From the NCBI RefSeq assembly GCF_019219025.1, contig NZ_JAHUWN010000004.1, forward strand, positions 186,001 to 250,000: a stretch of DNA of 64,000 bases, read 5' to 3'. The number at the start of each line of letters is the position of its first letter. Positions within the stretch are counted from its first letter, which is position 1. Under the pieces are notes generated by a model. The model was given only the letters and a program-made list of their open reading frames with translations, had not been told where the DNA came from and made no database searches. A program made the position numbers and the translations under genes. This document shows, in pieces, positions 17,378 through 25,922 of this stretch. This DNA is from Bacillus sp. sid0103. Its GTDB lineage: Bacteria; Bacillota; Bacilli; Bacillales_B; DSM-18226.

Positions 17378-17899
17378 CTATTTAGGATGAATAACATTTT
17401 CTGAATACCAATAAAAAGCATAATCAGTCATAACTGAAGAATCACCCAACTGATGCAACATAGCTGAAATATTCCCTCTATGATAGGTTCCATGATTCAC
17501 AACGTGTAAGACCATTTCAGATAGGCTTGTTTCTCTTAATCCTGCATATGGATTATCCAGCATAATTTTCTTTTCTATATCTTCCTGTCTGTTCAAAAAG
17601 GATTTAAACTGAGTCGTTAACGTGTGAAATTTCGTTTCTAAGTCTTCAATGGATAGTTTCTCAATCTTTTCCTGAAGTTGAAGTGAAGATTCCAACGCTT
17701 CATTCATACTTTGACCTTCGAGGATATTAAGCCATAAATAATCCACCAAATAGATATGAGAAAAAGCCTTTGAAACAGAAGAAAAGACACTTTTTATTTC
17801 CTTTTGATATTTCTCAGGAGAAAGTGTCTTAAGATGATCAATAATCCGTTGATTTGCCCATACATGATAATGATATAAATTTTCTACATGATTAATCAT
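17378..17899 (-). CDS. DinB-family protein
   Basis: A 173-residue four-helix-bundle protein of the DinB/YfiT-like group. The three metal-binding histidines are visible: H48 (AFSHIYLVD), H136 and H140 (LHVVNHGTYHRGNISAML). Members are thiol-dependent transferases or of unknown function, and many are damage- or stress-induced. The ATG has a run of GGGGGG shortly upstream. It is monocistronic with a terminator downstream. The exact reaction is not predictable. Confidence 0.85.
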   Translation of the reverse strand: MINHVENLYHYHVWANQRIIDHLKTLSPEKYQKEIKSVFSSVSKAFSHIYLVDYLWLNILEGQSMNEALESSLQLQEKIEKLSIEDLETKFHTLTTQFKSFLNRQEDIEKKIMLDNPYAGLRETSLSEMVLHVVNHGTYHRGNISAMLHQLGDSSVMTDYAFYWYSENVIHPK

Positions 17900-18052
17900 T
17901 CAATCCCCCCCTTATCATTACATTTTTTAATATTCTTTATCAGAATGTACTATTCCTTTAATTATTACTTAGCTGATAAGTTCTTCAACTAAATGGCCCG
18001 ATTGCTGAACAATCAAACGCTTCGCTTAAACTGCATATGTCAGAACAAAAAG

Positions 18053-18074
18053 GGGAATGGATTTCACCATTCCC
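18053..18074 (-). terminator. Terminator downstream of the deaminase pseudogene
   Basis: GGGAATGG/CCATTCCC stem then CCTTTTTGTTC on the minus strand, about 115 nt after the pseudogene stop codon: the original gene's terminator has survived. Confidence 0.7.
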
Positions 18075-18189
18075 TTGATGACAAGTCAATCATATTTGAC
18101 GTTTTCTAAACACTAAATTTTTGTTTTATGTTAATGGATAAGCTTGCTCTTTTTACTGAGTAGTGAATTTTGAGTACCGAGTTTTTCTT

Positions 18190-18420
18190 TTATTCCTTCA
18201 TTTCTTTCCAAAGTATAAAAGGATCCTTATTTTGAGGATGTTTGTCCAGCTTTATCAATGGAATGTCTCGCTGTTCTTTTAGAAGTCCAATTTGTTTATA
18301 AACGTATTTCGTTCCTAACCCATATTCTTCTTCCTCATCAGAAGTATAGGCATAATACACATGCTTCAAATTTGCCTAGTAAATGGCGCTTAAACACATC
18401 GGGCAAGGTCATTTACTCTT
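18190..18420 (-). pseudogene. Nucleoside (guanine-type) deaminase remnant with internal stop
   Basis: The minus strand reads CPMCLSAIY, then TAG where these enzymes have tryptophan, then ANLKHVYYAYTSDEEEEYG and a family-like end (KDPFILWKEMKE) to TAA at 18190. CPMCLSAIYWA is the second zinc-binding motif of the cytidine/guanine deaminase superfamily. Upstream of the motif the expected LYTSCKP is deleted and no N-terminal half with the HAE motif is found. Both the nonsense codon and the truncation make it inactive. Confidence 0.85.
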
Positions 18421-18488
18421 TATTAAACACTTGTTGGGGTTTCATATCACGGCAATCAGGGAAGATAAAAAACTTTTACAAATAAAGA

Positions 18489-18515
18489 AAGCTGCCAATG
18501 TTTGATCGGCAGCTT
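18489..18515 (-). terminator. Terminator of the thiamine-precursor operon
   Basis: AAGCTGCC...GGCAGCTT stem, 11-nt loop, then TCTTTATTTG on the minus strand, touching the TatD stop codon. Confidence 0.8.
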
Positions 18516-19282
18516 CAAGATGTTAATTGATAAAACCCTTTTGTGTTTTGGTGTAAGACATCTGAAACTTCCGCAGCGGAAAGCTTCTTGAGCAGTGCGA
18601 TTTTCCTTATGGATTCCTCCATCATATTCGGATGGGTCATTTTTCCTGCAAATGCACCTTCAAATGGCCAAGGACCATCGGTTTCAACCATCATGAGCTC
18701 GAGAGGATAGACGCTGACAAGCTGCTGGATTTCTTGTTCATACACCACATCCGGGGTAATAGAAATATGGTAGCCGTTTCTTATCATTCGGTCTATTGTT
18801 TTCTGATCCCCTTTAAACCAATGAAAATGCGCTTTGGAAACAGAATATTTTTCGAGAAGGTCACAAACGAGAGGCGCATCATCGTAAACAGCATGAAGAA
18901 CAATCGGTTTGTCCCATATTTTCGCCTTACTTATAAACACTTCTAATACTTCAAGATAAGGAGCAATCGAAATCCCCTGCTCTTGCCTTAAGTAGTATGG
19001 CAGCCCCACTTCTCCTACAGCAATCATTTCCTCACGGTGGTCGTCCATCCAATTTAGCAGCCCCTTCAGCTCGTTTTCAGAAGGCAATGCTTGTTCTGGA
19101 TGGTAGCCAAATGCAGGTTTTACCTTTTGATATTTTTGTGCAAGCAAAAGGTTTCTTTTACTGGAATCCAAATGAAAGGATACAGAAATCAAGGCTTCGA
19201 TATGGGCAGAATCCAATACAATTCGTTTGATTTCCTCATCTTGATAGCGATCCAAATGTATATGAGCATCAATCATCTTCAT
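18515..19282 (-). CDS. TatD-family metal-dependent hydrolase in a thiamine salvage operon
   Basis: A 255-residue TIM-barrel amidohydrolase of the TatD group. Metal ligands DAHIHLD (5-11), the EVGL glutamate (about 92), KPIVLHAVYDD (about 125-135, histidine ligand), HFHWFKGD (about 152-159) and the final aspartate VETDGPW (about 202) are in the expected order. It overlaps the ATPase gene by 4 nt (ATGA) and is the last gene of the TPP-riboswitch ThiXYZ operon. TatD enzymes are usually described as nucleases or general hydrolases. Here a role in opening or deformylating an imported pyrimidine precursor, as YlmB does elsewhere, is an inference from context. Confidence 0.88.
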   Translation of the reverse strand: MKMIDAHIHLDRYQDEEIKRIVLDSAHIEALISVSFHLDSSKRNLLLAQKYQKVKPAFGYHPEQALPSENELKGLLNWMDDHREEMIAVGEVGLPYYLRQEQGISIAPYLEVLEVFISKAKIWDKPIVLHAVYDDAPLVCDLLEKYSVSKAHFHWFKGDQKTIDRMIRNGYHISITPDVVYEQEIQQLVSVYPLELMMVETDGPWPFEGAFAGKMTHPNMMEESIRKIALLKKLSAAEVSDVLHQNTKGFYQLTS

Positions 19283-20019
19283 TTGACTTCACCTACTAAT
19301 TGGTAATATACATCCCTTTTGCATTGAATAAAGCGTTCATCTAACAGTATACTTTCGTGCCGTGGCCTTTCAAATGGGACCTCTATGGTTGAAACGACCT
19401 TTGCCTTTTTAGCAGACAGCATCATCACACGATCGGATAGAAACAGTGCTTCCTCTATATTGTGAGTAATAAAAAGAATAGTCCTTCGATGTGATTCCCA
19501 CATGTCCACTAACCATTTCTGCATTTCAAACCGGGTTAGCTCATCTAAAGCGGAAAAAGGCTCATCAAGACAGATCACCTCTTGCGGGCTCAATAAGGTA
19601 CGGATAAAAGCAGCCCGTTGCTTCATTCCTCCAGATAGCATGTGAGGATAGGCGTTTTCATAATCAGAGAGTCCTGCAATCGCCAACATCTCGCGTGCTG
19701 CCTTTACGTCTTTTTTTCCCTGAAGCTCTTGGCCAAGAAGGACATTTTCAAGGATCGTCCTCCACGGGAAAAGAGAAGAAGTTTGAGGCATATAACTAAT
19801 AAAACCACGCTTGCCATTAATGCACTGGCCGTCTAATAGGATCTCTCCTTCATCTGGTGAAAGAATTCCTCCTATTAAATTGAAAATGGTGCTTTTCCCA
19901 CTTCCTGAAGGGCCAATAATAGAAACAAATTCATCTTTATTAATGGAAAAATCAAGGTCTTTAAGTACTTCATTTTGCCCGAAACGTTTGGTAACGTTTT
20001 GAAAACGAAGATAGCTCAT
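19279..20019 (-). CDS. thiZ: ABC transporter ATP-binding protein, thiamine precursor uptake
   Basis: A 246-residue ATPase of the nitrate/sulfonate/taurine (NitT/TauT) type. Walker A GPSGSGKST is at 36-44, the Q-loop MPQTSSLFPW near 75, signature LSGGMKQR near 128, Walker B VICLDEPFSALD near 148 and the H-loop FITHN near 184. It energises ThiX. It overlaps both neighbours by 4 nt. The thiamine link rests on the riboswitch and on ThiY. Confidence 0.9.
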   Translation of the reverse strand: MSYLRFQNVTKRFGQNEVLKDLDFSINKDEFVSIIGPSGSGKSTIFNLIGGILSPDEGEILLDGQCINGKRGFISYMPQTSSLFPWRTILENVLLGQELQGKKDVKAAREMLAIAGLSDYENAYPHMLSGGMKQRAAFIRTLLSPQEVICLDEPFSALDELTRFEMQKWLVDMWESHRRTILFITHNIEEALFLSDRVMMLSAKKAKVVSTIEVPFERPRHESILLDERFIQCKRDVYYQLVGEVK

Positions 20020-20783
20020 TTTTTCTCATCCCCTTTCGGCTGCCAGCGAACCACTCTTCGTTCCATAAAAACGATGAAAAAGAAAAATAAGAGGCTTAAA
20101 AACATGATGGTAAAAATAGCAACGAACACCCGGTCCGTTCGAAAAGACGACGATGCGAATGTCATAAAGACACCGATCCCCTGCTTCGCACCAAGCCATT
20201 CAGAAATAACGGCACCCATTACACTATACGTGGCAGAAACCTTAAAGCCTGAAAAAATCGAGGGCATTGATGACGGCAGCTCCAATTTCCAAAAAAGCTG
20301 TGTTTTGGATGCACCTGCCATCCTCATATAATGCTTCAACTCTGAAGGGGTTTGGCTAAATCCATCCAAGGCGGCCACTGTAATGGGAAAGAAACAAACA
20401 AGGGTGATGACAATCATTTTGGGCAATAAGCCAAACCCAAACCAAATCACCAACAGTGGAGCCAGAACGATAATGGGAACATTTTGCGATAAAATCAACA
20501 ATGGATAAAAAGAATCCCTTAAAACAGGCACCAGATGGAATAAAATGGCGACTGCCAGTCCAATGAATGCTCCAACTACAAATCCAAATAGTGAAATTTT
20601 AACCGTTGAAAACACATCTGGATAAAAATCACGCCAACCGGCAATGGCCTCTGTGAAAATCTTTGATGGCGGCGGAAGAAGCCATTCCGGCACTTCTGCT
20701 AATTTAACGACAATCTCCCAAATGACAAACAAAAGGAGGAGAACCAAAATCGGTCTCCACCCTTTTACAAGATTCTTCCTCAT
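20016..20783 (-). CDS. thiX: ABC transporter permease, thiamine precursor uptake
   Basis: A 255-residue membrane protein with about six hydrophobic segments and the binding-protein-dependent permease EAA-type loop (MRMAGASKTQLFWKLELPSS, about 151-170). It is of the NitT/TauT permease group. It overlaps the thiamine-binding protein gene and thiZ by 4 nt each, so all four downstream genes are translationally coupled. Confidence 0.9.
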   Translation of the reverse strand: MRKNLVKGWRPILVLLLLFVIWEIVVKLAEVPEWLLPPPSKIFTEAIAGWRDFYPDVFSTVKISLFGFVVGAFIGLAVAILFHLVPVLRDSFYPLLILSQNVPIIVLAPLLVIWFGFGLLPKMIVITLVCFFPITVAALDGFSQTPSELKHYMRMAGASKTQLFWKLELPSSMPSIFSGFKVSATYSVMGAVISEWLGAKQGIGVFMTFASSSFRTDRVFVAIFTIMFLSLLFFFFIVFMERRVVRWQPKGDEKK

Positions 20784-21073
20784 GATCGATATTTTCCCGT
20801 TAGGTCATCCATTGAAATGCCTGTTGGCTGATAAAGGATTTTCACTTGAGAAATGACATTTTTGCTTCCCATTTCAATCATTCGTTCATTCATTTTTGAA
20901 ATCACCGTAAATAATTCGTGGAGTTCGCCTTCCATGGTTGTTTCTAACGGGTGTACCTCATATTTCACACCAGATTCAGCAATGACTTTAATGGCTTCAT
21001 CAACGTATGGAATGACGTCTTCTCCACCCTTTGTTTTCGGGATGATTTGAATGCTGATTAATGAATTCGCCAT
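20780..21073 (-). CDS. MTH1187/YqgV-type thiamine-binding protein
   Basis: A 97-residue ferredoxin-like-fold protein of the thiamine-binding (MTH1187/YkoF-like) family: SLISIQIIPKTKGGEDVIPY at the start, YEVHPLETTMEGEL at about 38-51, then a helix and a closing strand ISQVKI. It has no signal peptide. Members bind thiamine or its pyrimidine part. GGGGGGAG lies 6 nt before ATG 21073; a start 57 bases upstream lies inside thiY and is rejected. Role in the operon: an intracellular binding or chaperone protein for the imported ligand (inference). Confidence 0.85.
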   Translation of the reverse strand: MANSLISIQIIPKTKGGEDVIPYVDEAIKVIAESGVKYEVHPLETTMEGELHELFTVISKMNERMIEMGSKNVISQVKILYQPTGISMDDLTGKYRS

Positions 21074-21086
21074 ATTTTTCTCCCCC

Positions 21087-22082
21087 CTATTGTTTTGGTA
21101 AAAATTCATTTGTAAATGCCTTTTTCGCATCTAATTTCTTGTCAAGAAGCTTATTCTCATACATCCATTGGGCATAATTTTCCCAAATCTCTTGCTTTTG
21201 AATTCCCCATTCCTTTGCATCATCCTGATATTTTGGAGACAACCATTCTTGACTCTTCTTGACAAGCTTTGGATCTAAATCCGGTGCTGCTTGAATCAGG
21301 ATATCTGCAGCTTGATCAGGGTTTTTAATGGCAAATTCATACCCCTCGGCAGCCGCCTTTACGAATGCCTTAACCGTTTCAGGGTTTTCTTTGATCATTT
21401 TTTCGTTGGTTTCTAAAACAGGTGTATAGTAGTCCAGTTTATCAGAATAATCGGTTAAGTAAACCATATTAATTTTTTCATTACGAAGCTCTGCTTCTAC
21501 ACCAGTCCACCCATAGTAAATCCAAGCGAAATCGATGTCTCGTTTCACAGCCGTAAAAAAGTCCGTATCCCCCATGTTCACGATTTTCACCTTATTGGCA
21601 TCGGCGTTTTCCTTTTTCATTAGTGAAGTGATGACAGATTTTTCGACTGGCGATCCCCATCCACCGTATGTTTTTCCTTCAAAATCATTCGGAGATTGAA
21701 TCTTTTTGCCAACAGGTGAAGCGAATCCAGATGTATTGTGCTGAATCACTGCAGCGATCGATACGAGCGGCACCCCTTGTATCCGTGCCTGGGTAATCGC
21801 TTCTTGGTAACCTACACCAAACTGCGCCTTGCCAGGAGCGACTAGTTGGTCAGCACCGGTTTCACCCGGCATGATAATATCCACATCCAAGCCTTCTTTT
21901 TTAAAGAATCCTTTTTCTTTTGCTACATATAATCCAGTATGATTGGTATTTGGCGTCCAATCCAGTACAATCGAGACCTTTTTAAGCGGCTGTTTTTTTT
22001 CTTTTGCGTTTTCTGTTTCTTTTTTGCTGCTGCATCCAGTCACTAGTAGGACTGAAAGGACTAGTACAAGCCATTTCTTCAT
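21087..22082 (-). CDS. thiY: Thiamine pyrimidine-precursor binding lipoprotein
   Basis: A 331-residue solute-binding protein with lipobox LLVTGC (lipidated C17). The NMT1/THI5-like fold starts with VSIVLDWTPNTNHTGLYVAK (38-57), the hallmark of HMP-precursor proteins such as ThiY, which binds N-formyl-4-amino-5-aminomethyl-2-methylpyrimidine. FGVGYQEAI and NPETVKAF are further family blocks. It is the first gene after the TPP riboswitch, 105 nt downstream of the terminator hairpin. Confidence 0.93.
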   Translation of the reverse strand: MKKWLVLVLSVLLVTGCSSKKETENAKEKKQPLKKVSIVLDWTPNTNHTGLYVAKEKGFFKKEGLDVDIIMPGETGADQLVAPGKAQFGVGYQEAITQARIQGVPLVSIAAVIQHNTSGFASPVGKKIQSPNDFEGKTYGGWGSPVEKSVITSLMKKENADANKVKIVNMGDTDFFTAVKRDIDFAWIYYGWTGVEAELRNEKINMVYLTDYSDKLDYYTPVLETNEKMIKENPETVKAFVKAAAEGYEFAIKNPDQAADILIQAAPDLDPKLVKKSQEWLSPKYQDDAKEWGIQKQEIWENYAQWMYENKLLDKKLDAKKAFTNEFLPKQ

Positions 22083-22186
22083 GTAGAATCCCCCATAAGT
22101 AAAAATAATATCTAAAGTGAATTTAATGAAATAGGCTGAAACCTCCGTGTTGGTTAGAAGGCAAAAACTTGCTTAAACAAAATAAA

Positions 22187-22331
22187 GCACCCAGGCATAG
22201 AAACCTGAGTGCATATCAGCAAACAATTAATTGTTTAAGAATATGTTCCCTCCGCCGGTATCAACCAGATCAGGTTCCAAGGGTCATCGTCTTACGGACT
22301 AAATCTCAACCGGCAACACCGGTTCCCCCAC
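22187..22331 (-). ncRNA. TPP riboswitch (thi box) with terminator
   Basis: The aptamer spans about 22331-22245 on the minus strand: the closing stem GGGGGAACCGG, CTGAGAT-like GTTGAGATT, the core ACCCTTGGAACCTGATCTGG and the closing CGGAGGGAA. The expression platform holds AAACAATTAATTGTTT and the terminator GCACTCAGG/CCTGGGTGC (22187-22212) followed by TTTATTTTG. High thiamine pyrophosphate should stop transcription before thiY. Confidence 0.95.
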
Positions 22332-22503
22332 ATTTCATCGTATTCCACTTAATAATTTACTATTATATCAGTCAAGGCATACATTGCCAACTTTTTTCAT
22401 TTATAATTCCTGCATCGGACTACCAGAAACAATTGCAAATCCCAATTTAATATAAGGAAAGATCTTTCAAATAAAGCTGTTGAGTAATCCTTATATAAAA
22501 ATC

Positions 22504-22530
22504 GGTTCTCCCTTTAAAAAGGGTAGAACC
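22504..22530. terminator. Hairpin between the eut permease and thi riboswitch regions
   Basis: GGTTCT-CCCTTT/AAGGG-AGAACC hairpin, followed on the minus strand by GATTTTTATATAAG. It probably backs up the terminator at 22644-22676. Confidence 0.6.
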
Positions 22531-22643
22531 AAAGATTGGGTTAATTTCTATCCTAACCTAAAATTTAAAGTAAATGTAGTTTGTAAGATAGATGAAGCTG
22601 GCATAGTGGAATAAAATTAGTTTGTTTTCAAAAGAAACCAAAT

Positions 22644-22676
22644 AACCTTAGCCCTATAGAGTTCAGGGCTAAGGTT
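22644..22676 (-). terminator. Terminator at the end of the eut locus
   Basis: A perfect 12-bp stem AACCTTAGCCCT/AGGGCTAAGGTT with 9-nt loop, 86 nt after the permease stop; followed on the minus strand by ATTTGGTTTCTTTTG. Confidence 0.75.
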
Positions 22677-22761
22677 GCTTATATAGTGCACCTTTTTATA
22701 TACTGTCTCCTTGACGGGGGTTAGACCACACCCCAATGGGAACATCTTTTTCTATTTAACG

Positions 22762-24165
22762 TTATCCTATTCTCTCCTCTGTCCCTGTTTCTCCAGTAGT
22801 CACATCCTCAATTGAAACAAACTCCTCCGACATTGGACGAAGGTTCTTGGATCCTACTAAGAAATAGTAGACAATCGCCACACCAAAAATCGTCAGAATC
22901 ACACCCGCCAAAGGCAGCTCCACTCCAAACAAAGGAAGAGTTGTCGTTAACACGCTGTATTTTACCACGCAGAAGAAAGAGAAAACACCCAATACTAATG
23001 CAATTGCCGGTACAACAGGGTAGCTCACCTTAAATGGTCTTTCCAAATTCGGCTCCTTTTTACGCAGCACAAACAACGAAACCATACTTAAGCAGTACAT
23101 CGTAATCGCACCAAAAACGGATAGGATAATCAACGCATTGGCAAAGTTTGCTGAGCCTGCTGCGATCACTCCAATCGCTCCAGGAACAATCAATCCCCAA
23201 TGCGGCACCCCGCGTTTCGAAAGATTAGACAAAAACTTAGGAAGGTATCCTGCACGAGCCAGGGCAAATGTTTGACGGGAATAACCAATAATAATACCGT
23301 GCAAGCTGGCAATTAAACCAAATAAACCGATAATGGCAACTGATTTTGGAATAAAGCTACCCTCTCCATAAATACTTGCCAATGCTTGTGGAAGTGGATA
23401 ATCCGCCGGTTTACCGGTACCGCCGCCAAGTCCTGCCGTTACGACTAGGGTTAAAATCGTTGCCACACCAAGCGTTAAAATACCGGAAATAAAGCCCTTT
23501 GGAATATCCTTCTTCGGGTCGCGCACCTCTTCTGCTGCCATCGCTCCCCCCTCAATCGCAAGGAAGAACCAAATGGCAAATGGAATTGCTGCCAAAACAC
23601 CGGACCAGCCATGACTAAAAGCCATATCATTAAATATATTGGATGATTGAACATGAGGTAAACCGGCCACATAATAAATCGCGAGACCGATTAGTGCCAA
23701 TACCGTTGCCACTAACTCAATGATAGCGGCACCTTTTACACCGATGAGGTTGACCAAAATAAATAAAATAAACATTCCGACCGTTGCATAAACGGCATTA
23801 ATACTTGGAATTAAGAAATTGATATACGCGCCAACAGAAACCGCAATCGCTGGAGGAGCAAACACGAATTCCAGTAAACAGGCTAAACCGGTTATAAAGC
23901 CCATAAACGGCCCCATTGCCTTTCGGGCGTAGGCAGACGGCCCGCCGGCATGAGGGATGGAAGTTGAAAGCTCTGAATAACTAAAAATAAAAGTCGTATA
24001 AAAGACAATAATAATCAGTGCGGCAATGCCGAGGCCGATGGTGCCGCCTGATTCAAAACCATAATTCCAGCCAAAATATTGGCCGGATATGACCATCCCT
24101 ACGGCAATACCCCAGAGATGGATTGGTTTAAGCGCTTTTTGTAAATGGTTGTTTCCCTGCTCCAT
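22762..24165 (-). CDS. APC-superfamily ethanolamine permease
   Basis: A 467-residue permease with twelve hydrophobic segments. The N-terminal block IHLWGIAVGMVISGQYFGWN, the internal AIWFFLAIEGGAMAAEEV and the conserved GYSRQTFALARAGYLP loop match the ethanolamine permease (Eat) branch of the amino acid/polyamine superfamily. It stands where EutH would be in other eut operons. AAGGGGAAGGG lies just before ATG 24165, giving the family-typical N-terminus; an upstream in-frame start has no ribosome site. Expected role: uptake of ethanolamine for EutBC. Confidence 0.9.
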   Translation of the reverse strand: MEQGNNHLQKALKPIHLWGIAVGMVISGQYFGWNYGFESGGTIGLGIAALIIIVFYTTFIFSYSELSTSIPHAGGPSAYARKAMGPFMGFITGLACLLEFVFAPPAIAVSVGAYINFLIPSINAVYATVGMFILFILVNLIGVKGAAIIELVATVLALIGLAIYYVAGLPHVQSSNIFNDMAFSHGWSGVLAAIPFAIWFFLAIEGGAMAAEEVRDPKKDIPKGFISGILTLGVATILTLVVTAGLGGGTGKPADYPLPQALASIYGEGSFIPKSVAIIGLFGLIASLHGIIIGYSRQTFALARAGYLPKFLSNLSKRGVPHWGLIVPGAIGVIAAGSANFANALIILSVFGAITMYCLSMVSLFVLRKKEPNLERPFKVSYPVVPAIALVLGVFSFFCVVKYSVLTTTLPLFGVELPLAGVILTIFGVAIVYYFLVGSKNLRPMSEEFVSIEDVTTGETGTEERIG

Positions 24166-24302
24166 ATACCCTTCCCCTTTCAAAGTAAATCTCCTGGAAA
24201 TATTAAAGTAAACCATAACCCATACACGACTATTTCCAAAACTAGTTGTTACTAGTTTAATATAGAATTGTAGAAGGATTCACAGGTTATATTATGCAAA
24301 TA

Positions 24303-25247
24303 TTATAGTGTCTTCAAAATCGACATGACATTCCGAACAGATTGGGCTGATTGATCAAGGGCTGTTTTTTCTTCTGGTGTTAACGCAATTTCAATGACCG
24401 TTTCAATCCCATCGCCGCCAAGGATCGTTGGAACCCCCAGATATAAATCCTGATAGCCATATTCTCCTTCCAGATAGGCAATACATGGCAAGATTCGTTT
24501 TTTGTCCTTTAATATGGCTTCAGCCATTTGGACCATCGAAGCTGCCGGGGCATAGTAGGCACTGCCTTGACCTAGCAAACTGACAATCTCGCCTCCGCCT
24601 TTACGGGTTCTTTCCACAATCGCTTCAATTCGGTGAGCCGGGATAATTTTATCAAGCGGGATTCCGCCGGCATAAGAGAATCGAACCAATGGGACCATAT
24701 CATCACCATGCCCGCCAAGGACAAAACCCGAAATATCTTCCACTGACACATTCAATTCCTGTGCGACAAAAGTGTTGAAACGAGCAGTGTCTAAGACACC
24801 GGACTGACCGATAACCCTATTTTTAGGAAACCCTGTTGTTTTATAGCAAACATAGGTCATCGCATCAACGGGATTACTTAAAACGATAATGTAGCTATTC
24901 GGCGCATATTTTTTAATATTTTCCGAGACTTGCTCGATAATTTTTGCATTGGTAGAAACCAAATCATCCCGGCTCATCCCCGGTTTCCGCGGCAGCCCTG
25001 CCGTGATTAACACCAAATCAGCATCCTGTATATCCGCATAATCTGAGGTACCCGTTATTTTTGCATTAAAGCCCTGGACAGGGCTGGCTTCCAGCATATC
25101 CAGTGCCTTCCCTTTGGTCGGATCGTTTTGAGACGGGATATCAACCAGAACGACATCTCCTAATTCTTTTTGCGCAATCATTAGCGCTGCTGTTGCACCA
25201 GTAAATCCTGCACCAATCACTGCAATTTTTTTACGTTTGAAAGCCAT
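24303..25247 (-). CDS. mdh: Malate dehydrogenase (LDH-like type) inside the eut locus
   Basis: A 314-residue NAD-dependent enzyme. The Rossmann loop [12 protein letters not shown] is at 10-21, and the substrate-specificity loop [11 protein letters not shown] has arginine where lactate dehydrogenases have glutamine, indicating malate/oxaloacetate. Catalytic [10 protein letters not shown] (histidine about 180) and the SNPVD motif are present. It follows a BMC-H gene by 25 nt, with a GAGGAA site. It has no visible encapsulation helix. Bacilli normally carry mdh with citZ-icd, so this may be a second copy used to recycle NADH made by the aldehyde dehydrogenase (inference). Confidence 0.9.
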   Translation of the reverse strand: MAFKRKKIAVIGAGFTGATAALMIAQKELGDVVLVDIPSQNDPTKGKALDMLEASPVQGFNAKITGTSDYADIQDADLVLITAGLPRKPGMSRDDLVSTNAKIIEQVSENIKKYAPNSYIIVLSNPVDAMTYVCYKTTGFPKNRVIGQSGVLDTARFNTFVAQELNVSVEDISGFVLGGHGDDMVPLVRFSYAGGIPLDKIIPAHRIEAIVERTRKGGGEIVSLLGQGSAYYAPAASMVQMAEAILKDKKRILPCIAYLEGEYGYQDLYLGVPTILGGDGIETVIEIALTPEEKTALDQSAQSVRNVMSILKTL

Positions 25248-25272
25248 GTTTCTTCCTCCATTCTTTTAAAAA

Positions 25273-25629
25273 TTATTCTGTTTGTGCTGGAGGCTCATCT
25301 TGTTTTGCTCTTTGACCCCTTTTTGCAGGTTTTGGTTTCTCCTCGCCCTTTTTCGGCGTCTGTGCCAACATTTGTCCTACTCCCTCATCCGGACGCGGGA
25401 TAACATGCGCGGTTACCAGCACGCCGACACTTTGAGCAGCATACTTGCCAGCATCGACCGCTGCCTGGACAGCCCCGACATCTCCTTCTACTAAAATTGA
25501 AACGAGTCCGGCGTCCACTTTTTCTTTTTTAACTAATCGTACATCCGCTGCTTTAACCATTGCATCTGCGGCAACGATCGAGGCAATCAGCCCTCTTGTT
25601 TCAATCATTCCTAAGGCTTTTGACATCAT
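25273..25629 (-). CDS. BMC-H microcompartment shell protein with charged tail
   Basis: A 118-residue hexamer-forming shell protein. The BMC fold covers residues 3-90: ALGMIETRGLIASIVAADAM, VSILVEGDVGAVQAAVDAG, AHVIPRPDEGV. The last 25 or so residues are a lysine/proline/glutamine-rich extension (KPKPAKRGQRAKQ) not present in its sister at 26797. It directly abuts the EutN gene (TAA then ATG); AGGAGG is 7 nt from the first of two ATGs. It probably forms facets together with the other BMC-H protein. Confidence 0.93.
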   Translation of the reverse strand: MMSKALGMIETRGLIASIVAADAMVKAADVRLVKKEKVDAGLVSILVEGDVGAVQAAVDAGKYAAQSVGVLVTAHVIPRPDEGVGQMLAQTPKKGEEKPKPAKRGQRAKQDEPPAQTE

Positions 25630-25905
25630 TTACGCACCTCCTTCTACATCAATTGAATCGATAATTCCGATAATGACAGCATCAATCGGCATTCTATGGT
25701 CACCGATAATATTTGCCGCCGCACTTCCCGTTGTGACCATCACTTTATCTCCGACTCCGGCACCAATTCGATCCACCGCAATAAACGGTGAAAGGATAGG
25801 CGCCCCGGATGGAAGCTCCGGCTGGACGAATAAATATTTTAATCCTATTAGATTTTCTTCCTTCCTTGTCGCCCACACATTTCCAATCACCGTTCCAACT
25901 AACAA
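25630..25905 (-). CDS. eutN: BMC-P pentameric vertex protein EutN/CcmL type
   Basis: A 91-residue protein with the EutN/CcmL pattern: GTVIGNVWATRKEENLIGLK at 4-23, a DRIGAGVGDKVMVTTGSAA core at about 45-63 and a VIIGIIDSI C-terminal strand. Five copies close each vertex of the polyhedral shell. It lies between the phosphotransacylase and a BMC-H gene with tight spacing. Confidence 0.94.
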   Translation of the reverse strand: MLVGTVIGNVWATRKEENLIGLKYLFVQPELPSGAPILSPFIAVDRIGAGVGDKVMVTTGSAAANIIGDHRMPIDAVIIGIIDSIDVEGGA

Positions 25906-25922
25906 AAAATCATCCCCTTAAA

